NCBI RefSeq assembly: GCF_009766085.1
Contig: NZ_LMUF01000035.1
Coordinates: 1-34,831, forward strand
Length of the DNA stretch: 34,831 nucleotides
Source: Burkholderia sp. S171
GTDB lineage: Bacteria > Pseudomonadota > Gammaproteobacteria > Burkholderiales > Burkholderiaceae
Direction of reading: 5' to 3'
This document shows positions 30,832-34,831 of this stretch, piece after piece; position 1 is the stretch's first letter, and every line of letters starts with the position of its first letter. The position numbers and the translations under genes are program-made. The notes below the pieces were generated by a model. It saw only the letters and a program-made list of their open reading frames with translations, made no database searches and was not told the origin of the DNA.

Positions 30832-33549
30832 CTAGAGTAAGGGCGCCAGCGCGCGTTCGGCGTCGTTCTTCGAAATTGCCATGCGTTGCGCGAAACTTTC
30901 CACCTGATCGTCGGCGATCTTGCCGACCGAAAAATACGTGCTTTCCGGATGCGCGATGTAAAAGCCCGACACGCTCGCTGCCGGCAACATGGCTAGCGAT
31001 TCGGTCACCGTCATGCCGATTTCGTTCGCTTGCAGCACGTCGAACATGTCCTGCTTCACCAAGTGATCCGGGCACGCCGGATAACCCGGCGCCGGACGAA
31101 TTCCGCGATACTTTTCTTCGATCATCGCAGCGTTGTCGAGCGTTTCGCCGGCCGCGTAACCCCACAATTCTCGACGCACCCGCGCGTGCAGCGCTTCGGC
31201 AAAGGCTTCAGCAAAACGATCGGCCAGCGCCTTCAGCATGATTGCGCTGTAGTCGTCGTTATCGGCTTCGAACTGCTTCTCTTTCTTGTCGATACCCAAT
31301 CCCGCCGTCACCGCGAACATGCCGATGTAATCCGCCACGCCCGAGTCCTTCGGCGCGATGAAATCCGCGAGCGAGCGGTTCGCGCGCTGCACGCCATCCA
31401 CGATCGGACGCACCGTTTGCTGACGCAGATTGCGCCACGTCATGGCGACTTGCGTGCGGGTGTCGTCGGTATAGATTTCGATGTCGTCGTCGTTCACCGT
31501 GTTTGCCGGCAGCAGCATCACCACGCCGTTCGCCTGCAACCAGCGGCCCTGGATGATGCGTGAGAGCATCGACTTGCCATCGGAGAAAACGCGCCGCGCG
31601 GATTCGCCCACGATCTCGTCATTGAGAATGGCCGGATACGGGCCGGCGAGATCCCAGGTCTGGAAGAACGGCGCCCAGTCGATGTAGTTCGCCAAATCTG
31701 CCAGATCATAGTTCTTGAAGATGCGCCGTCCGATGAACGTCGGCTTCTTCGGTTCGTAACTCGACCAGTCGATCTTGGTCTTGTTCGCGCGGGCCTCGGC
31801 GTAGGTCACCATCGGCGTGGCCTTGCGATTCGCGTGCTGCGTGCGGATGCGTTCGTAGTCCGTCTTGAGGTCAGCGAGATATTTCTTCGCGCCGTCGTCG
31901 GAAAGCAGGCTCGATGCCACCGATACCGACCGCGACGCATCCGGCACATAGACCACCGGGCCATCGTAATGCGGGGCAATTTTCACCGCCGTATGCACGC
32001 GCGAGGTCGTCGCGCCGCCAATCAGCAGCGGCGTTTGCTTGTCGCGGAAATAGTCGTCGCGTTGCATTTCGGACGCCACGTAGGCCATCTCTTCGAGGCT
32101 CGGCGTAATCAGCCCCGACAAGCCGATGATGTCCGCGCCTTGCTCCTTCGCCATCGCGAGGATGGTCGCGCAGGGCACCATCACGCCCATGTTGACCACT
32201 TCGAAGTTGTTGCACTGGAGCACGACCGAAACAATGTTCTTGCCGATGTCGTGCACGTCGCCCTTGACCGTCGCGATCACGATCTTGCCCTTCGGCCGGA
32301 CGTCTTCGCCGGCATCGGCCATGCGCTTCTTTTCTTCCTCGATGTACGGAATCAGATGGGCCACGGCCTGCTTCATCACCCGAGCCGACTTGACCACTTG
32401 CGGCAGGAACATCTTGCCCGCGCCGAACAGGTCGCCGACGATATTCATGCCGTCCATCAACGGCCCTTCGATCACGTTGATCGGCCGTCCACCCGCGGCT
32501 TCAATGCGCGCCCGCACTTCCTCCGTATCTTCCACGATGAAGTTCGTGATGCCGTTCACCAGCGCATGGGCGAGGCGTTGATCGACGGGCTGGTTGCGCC
32601 ATTCGAGGTTTTCTTCTTTCTTCGCGGCACCGGTTTTGAATTTATCGGCGATTTCGAGCAGACGATCCGTGCCGTCATCGCGACGATTCAGCACTACGTC
32701 TTCCACGCGTTCGCGCAGTTCGGGATCGAGGTCCCGATACACGCCGAGCTGACCCGCGTTCACGATCCCCATGTCCATGCCAGCCTGAATCGCGTGGTAG
32801 AGGAACACGGTGTGGATGGCTTCACGCACCGGATCGTTGCCGCGAAACGAAAACGACACGTTCGACACACCGCCGCTGATCTTCGCGTGCGGCAGGTTTT
32901 CCTTGATCCAGCGCGTCGCGTTGATGAAATCGACGGCGTAGTTGTTGTGCTCTTCAATGCCCGTGGCGATCGCGAAGATGTTCGGGTCGAAGATGATGTC
33001 TTCCGGCGGGAAGCCCACTTCATTTACGAGAAAATCGTACGAGCGCTTGCAGATTTGCGTCTTGCGTTCGTAGGTATCGGCCTGGCCGTCTTCGTCGAAG
33101 GCCATCACGACGGCGGCGGCGCCATAGCGGCGAATCAGCGTGGCGTGATGGCGAAACGCGTCTTCGCCTTCCTTCAGCGAGATCGAGTTCACGACCGCCT
33201 TGCCCTGCACGCATTTCAGGCCCGCTTCGATCACTTCCCATTTCGACGAGTCGATCATGATCGGCACGCGCGAGATGTCCGGTTCGGAGGCGATCAGGTT
33301 CAGGAATCGAACCATGGCCGCTTTCGAATCGAGCATGGCCTCGTCCATGTTGATGTCGATGATCTGCGCACCGTTCTCAACCTGCTGGCGCGCGACGGCC
33401 AGCGCTTCGTCGAACTGGTTGTTCAGGATCATGCGGGAGAACGCCTTCGATCCCGTCACGTTGGTCCGCTCACCGACGTTGATGAAGAGCGAACCGTCGG
33501 TGACGTTGAACGGCTCGAGGCCGGAAAGGCGCATGGTGTGATCGGTCAT
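30832..33549 (-). CDS. metH: Methionine synthase, folate/cobalamin/activation domains
   Basis: C-terminal portion of cobalamin-dependent methionine synthase, 905 residues, encoded apart from the homocysteine-binding domain. Pterin-binding domain (about 20-285) starting with LFINVGERTNVTGSKAF; cobalamin cap and binding module (about 310-560) with the cobalt-ligand motif DVHDIG (His433) in VKGDVHDIGKNIVSVVLQCN; and the AdoMet reactivation domain (about 590-900) with IRPAPGYPACPDH. These together match residues after about 350 of E. coli MetH. The ATG at 33549 has only a weak AGAGA upstream; a second ATG is five codons in. It follows the N-terminal gene after 62 bases. Confidence 0.96.
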   Translation of the reverse strand: MTDHTMRLSGLEPFNVTDGSLFINVGERTNVTGSKAFSRMILNNQFDEALAVARQQVENGAQIIDINMDEAMLDSKAAMVRFLNLIASEPDISRVPIMIDSSKWEVIEAGLKCVQGKAVVNSISLKEGEDAFRHHATLIRRYGAAAVVMAFDEDGQADTYERKTQICKRSYDFLVNEVGFPPEDIIFDPNIFAIATGIEEHNNYAVDFINATRWIKENLPHAKISGGVSNVSFSFRGNDPVREAIHTVFLYHAIQAGMDMGIVNAGQLGVYRDLDPELRERVEDVVLNRRDDGTDRLLEIADKFKTGAAKKEENLEWRNQPVDQRLAHALVNGITNFIVEDTEEVRARIEAAGGRPINVIEGPLMDGMNIVGDLFGAGKMFLPQVVKSARVMKQAVAHLIPYIEEEKKRMADAGEDVRPKGKIVIATVKGDVHDIGKNIVSVVLQCNNFEVVNMGVMVPCATILAMAKEQGADIIGLSGLITPSLEEMAYVASEMQRDDYFRDKQTPLLIGGATTSRVHTAVKIAPHYDGPVVYVPDASRSVSVASSLLSDDGAKKYLADLKTDYERIRTQHANRKATPMVTYAEARANKTKIDWSSYEPKKPTFIGRRIFKNYDLADLANYIDWAPFFQTWDLAGPYPAILNDEIVGESARRVFSDGKSMLSRIIQGRWLQANGVVMLLPANTVNDDDIEIYTDDTRTQVAMTWRNLRQQTVRPIVDGVQRANRSLADFIAPKDSGVADYIGMFAVTAGLGIDKKEKQFEADNDDYSAIMLKALADRFAEAFAEALHARVRRELWGYAAGETLDNAAMIEEKYRGIRPAPGYPACPDHLVKQDMFDVLQANEIGMTVTESLAMLPAASVSGFYIAHPESTYFSVGKIADDQVESFAQRMAISKNDAERALAPLL

Positions 33550-33611
33550 GGTGTCTCTGGGCGTTGCAGCGTGATTGTTTTGTCGAGGGGCTTGGGCGTC
33601 GTGTCGGGCAG

Positions 33612-34688
33612 TCAGGCTGCTTCACGATAATGCGACGGCCACTTCCTTGGCTTCACGTCAGCCAGAGCCTTCGCGATTTCCGCGATATGTTCCGGCGTTG
33701 TTCCGCAGCACCCGCCCGCCAGATTCACCAGCCCCGCCTGCGCAAATTCCTTCAGCAAGCTGGACGTGACATCGGGCGTTTCATCGAAGCCTGTATCGCT
33801 CATCGGGTTAGGCAAGCCGGCGTTCGGGTAGCACGAGACATACGTGTCGCAGAGCTTTGACAACTCGGCGATATACGGCCTCATCAGCGCCGCGCCCAAC
33901 GCGCAGTTCAAACCAAATGTCAACGGCCGTGCATGACGCAGCGAGTTCCAGAACGCCTCCACAGTCTGACCCGACAGGATGCGCCCCGACGCATCGGTGA
34001 CGGTGCCTGAAATCATGATTGGCAGCAATTCGCCGGTGTCTTCAAACAACTGATCGAGCGCGAATAACGCGGCCTTAGCGTTCAATGTGTCGAAGATGGT
34101 TTCAACCAGGAACAGATCGCAGCCCGCGTCCATCAGCGCCTTCGCCTGCTCGTAATAGGCTTGGCGCAATTCGTCGAACGTCACGTTGCGCGCGGCCGGG
34201 TCGTTGACGTCCGGCGAGATGCTCGCGGTCTTCGGCGTCGGTCCGATCGCGCCCGCGACAAAGCGCGGCTTGTCCGGCGTCGAGTACTTGTCGCAAGCCT
34301 CGCGCGCCAGCTTCGCCGACTGCATGTTCATTTCGATCGCCAGCGATTCCATGCCGTAATCGGCCTGCGCCACGGTCGTGGCACCAAAGGTGTTTGTCTC
34401 GAGAATGTCCGCGCCGGCAGCCAGATACTGGTCGTGGATTTCACGAATCACATGCGGCTGCGTGATCGACAACAACTCGTTGTTGCCCTTGATATCGCGG
34501 GGATAGTCGGCAAAACGTTCCCCGCGATACGCGGCTTCGTCGAGCTTGTAGCGCTGGATCATGGTGCCCATCGCGCCGTCGAGAATGAGAATGCGCTGTT
34601 GCAAAAGAGCAGGCAACACGGCGCCGCGCGTGTACGGGCGGCGTTCTGCGGCAGATTTCGGGGCGTCAACGGCGGCGGACGGATTCAT
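33612..34688 (-). CDS. Methionine synthase, homocysteine-binding domain
   Basis: A 358-residue protein equal to the N-terminal domain of MetH, a (beta/alpha)8 barrel that binds homocysteine through zinc. Key features: ILILDGAMGTMIQ, ETNTFGAT, GPTPKTASISPDV, and the zinc ligands Cys262 (FGLNCALGA) and Cys327-Cys328 (LAGGCCGTTPEH). The protein ends soon after the barrel (KWPSHYREAA), and the remaining MetH domains are in the next gene, so the holoenzyme must be assembled from two chains. The start at 34688 is chosen because GGAG lies 11 bases before it; other in-frame starts at 34697, 34727 and 34784 are possible. Confidence 0.95.
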   Translation of the reverse strand: MNPSAAVDAPKSAAERRPYTRGAVLPALLQQRILILDGAMGTMIQRYKLDEAAYRGERFADYPRDIKGNNELLSITQPHVIREIHDQYLAAGADILETNTFGATTVAQADYGMESLAIEMNMQSAKLAREACDKYSTPDKPRFVAGAIGPTPKTASISPDVNDPAARNVTFDELRQAYYEQAKALMDAGCDLFLVETIFDTLNAKAALFALDQLFEDTGELLPIMISGTVTDASGRILSGQTVEAFWNSLRHARPLTFGLNCALGAALMRPYIAELSKLCDTYVSCYPNAGLPNPMSDTGFDETPDVTSSLLKEFAQAGLVNLAGGCCGTTPEHIAEIAKALADVKPRKWPSHYREAA

Positions 34689-34798
34689 GATTGACATGGC
34701 TCCAAACAGGCTGAAATAGCCCAACATTGTATCTGTAGTAGGGCGCGAACGCTTTCCTATGGCGCTTTCCAAAACACCGGGCAATCAAGCGTCATGAA

Positions 34799-34831
34799 CA
34801 AAAAACCCCGCCACTTTCGTGGCGGGGGTTT
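34799..34831 (-). terminator. Terminator at the window edge
   Basis: Stem CCCCGCCAC (34806-34814) with GTGGCGGGG (34819-34827) and a TTTC loop. On the minus strand it is followed by a run of T (complement of 34800-34805), so it would end a minus-strand gene beyond the right edge and isolate the metH genes from it. T bases also begin on the plus side, so it may be bidirectional. Confidence 0.8.

Noticed and set aside
31834..33630. A 598-codon open frame on the plus strand opposite metH
   Set aside because: It is the antisense shadow of a clear MetH coding sequence in high-GC DNA; its product is Arg/His/Val-rich with no domain pattern and no ribosome site.
34689..34831. A cobalamin or SAH riboswitch before the metH genes
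   Set aside because: The 110 bases before the start that are visible show no conserved riboswitch core; the only structure is a terminator for a neighbouring gene.

Overview
The window looks like a chromosomal segment of a high-GC betaproteobacterium of the Burkholderiaceae, most likely Paraburkholderia, Caballeronia or a close relative. The reasons are the gene set and order (flagellin and rpsU near a motAB-che operon with cheD and cheZ, a short H-NS of the SGSTWSGRGKPPKW type, a DUF2844/DUF3443 pair, and a two-gene MetH) and the codon use. Species assignment is inference; no 16S or similar marker is present.

Layout. (1) 1-1071, minus: N-terminal 357 codons of flagellin fliC, cut by the window edge, with a clear sigma-28 promoter. 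(2) 1334-7302: housekeeping and accessory genes: an aldo/keto reductase, rpsU with terminator, two small paralogous proteins of unknown function in tandem (minus), tag DNA glycosylase, and a BadF-type sugar kinase followed by a Cof-type HAD phosphatase. (3) 7466-10721: a small secreted His/Gly/Trp-rich protein, aqpZ, an H-NS-like gene and a GT4 glycosyltransferase. (4) 10722-11489: a 768-bp gene-free stretch carrying two sigma-28-type promoters. (5) 11490-22762, plus: the motility/chemotaxis operon motA-motB-cheY-cheA-cheW-tsr-cheR-cheD-cheB-cheY-cheZ. (6) 23042-24895: a DUF2844 exported protein and a DUF3443 lipoprotein with a pepsin-like motif set, closed by a strong terminator. (7) 25026-29507, minus: SDR, dsbA, SPOR-domain protein and argS. 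(8) 30002-30675: DUF1840 (plus) and a small secreted basic protein (minus) sharing a bidirectional terminator. (9) 30832-34688, minus: methionine synthase split into two genes, metH C-terminal and N-terminal parts.

How it works together: the central operon encodes the stator (MotA/MotB), a receptor, the CheA/CheW kinase complex, adaptation enzymes (CheR, CheB, CheD) and response regulators with the CheZ phosphatase. All key catalytic residues are intact. The same 8-11-8 sigma-28 promoter architecture lies before fliC and before motA, so filament and chemotaxis genes are probably co-expressed as late flagellar genes. flhDC and flhBA, which often flank this operon in related bacteria, are not present at either end.

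No CRISPR array, tRNA, rRNA, insertion sequence or prophage was seen. The most unusual items are the pepsin-like DUF3443 lipoprotein, the tandem paralog pair, a nested stem-loop at 4410-4471, a heptameric tandem repeat between cheY and cheA, and the promoter-bearing empty region before motA. I did not find an obvious wholly new multi-gene system.
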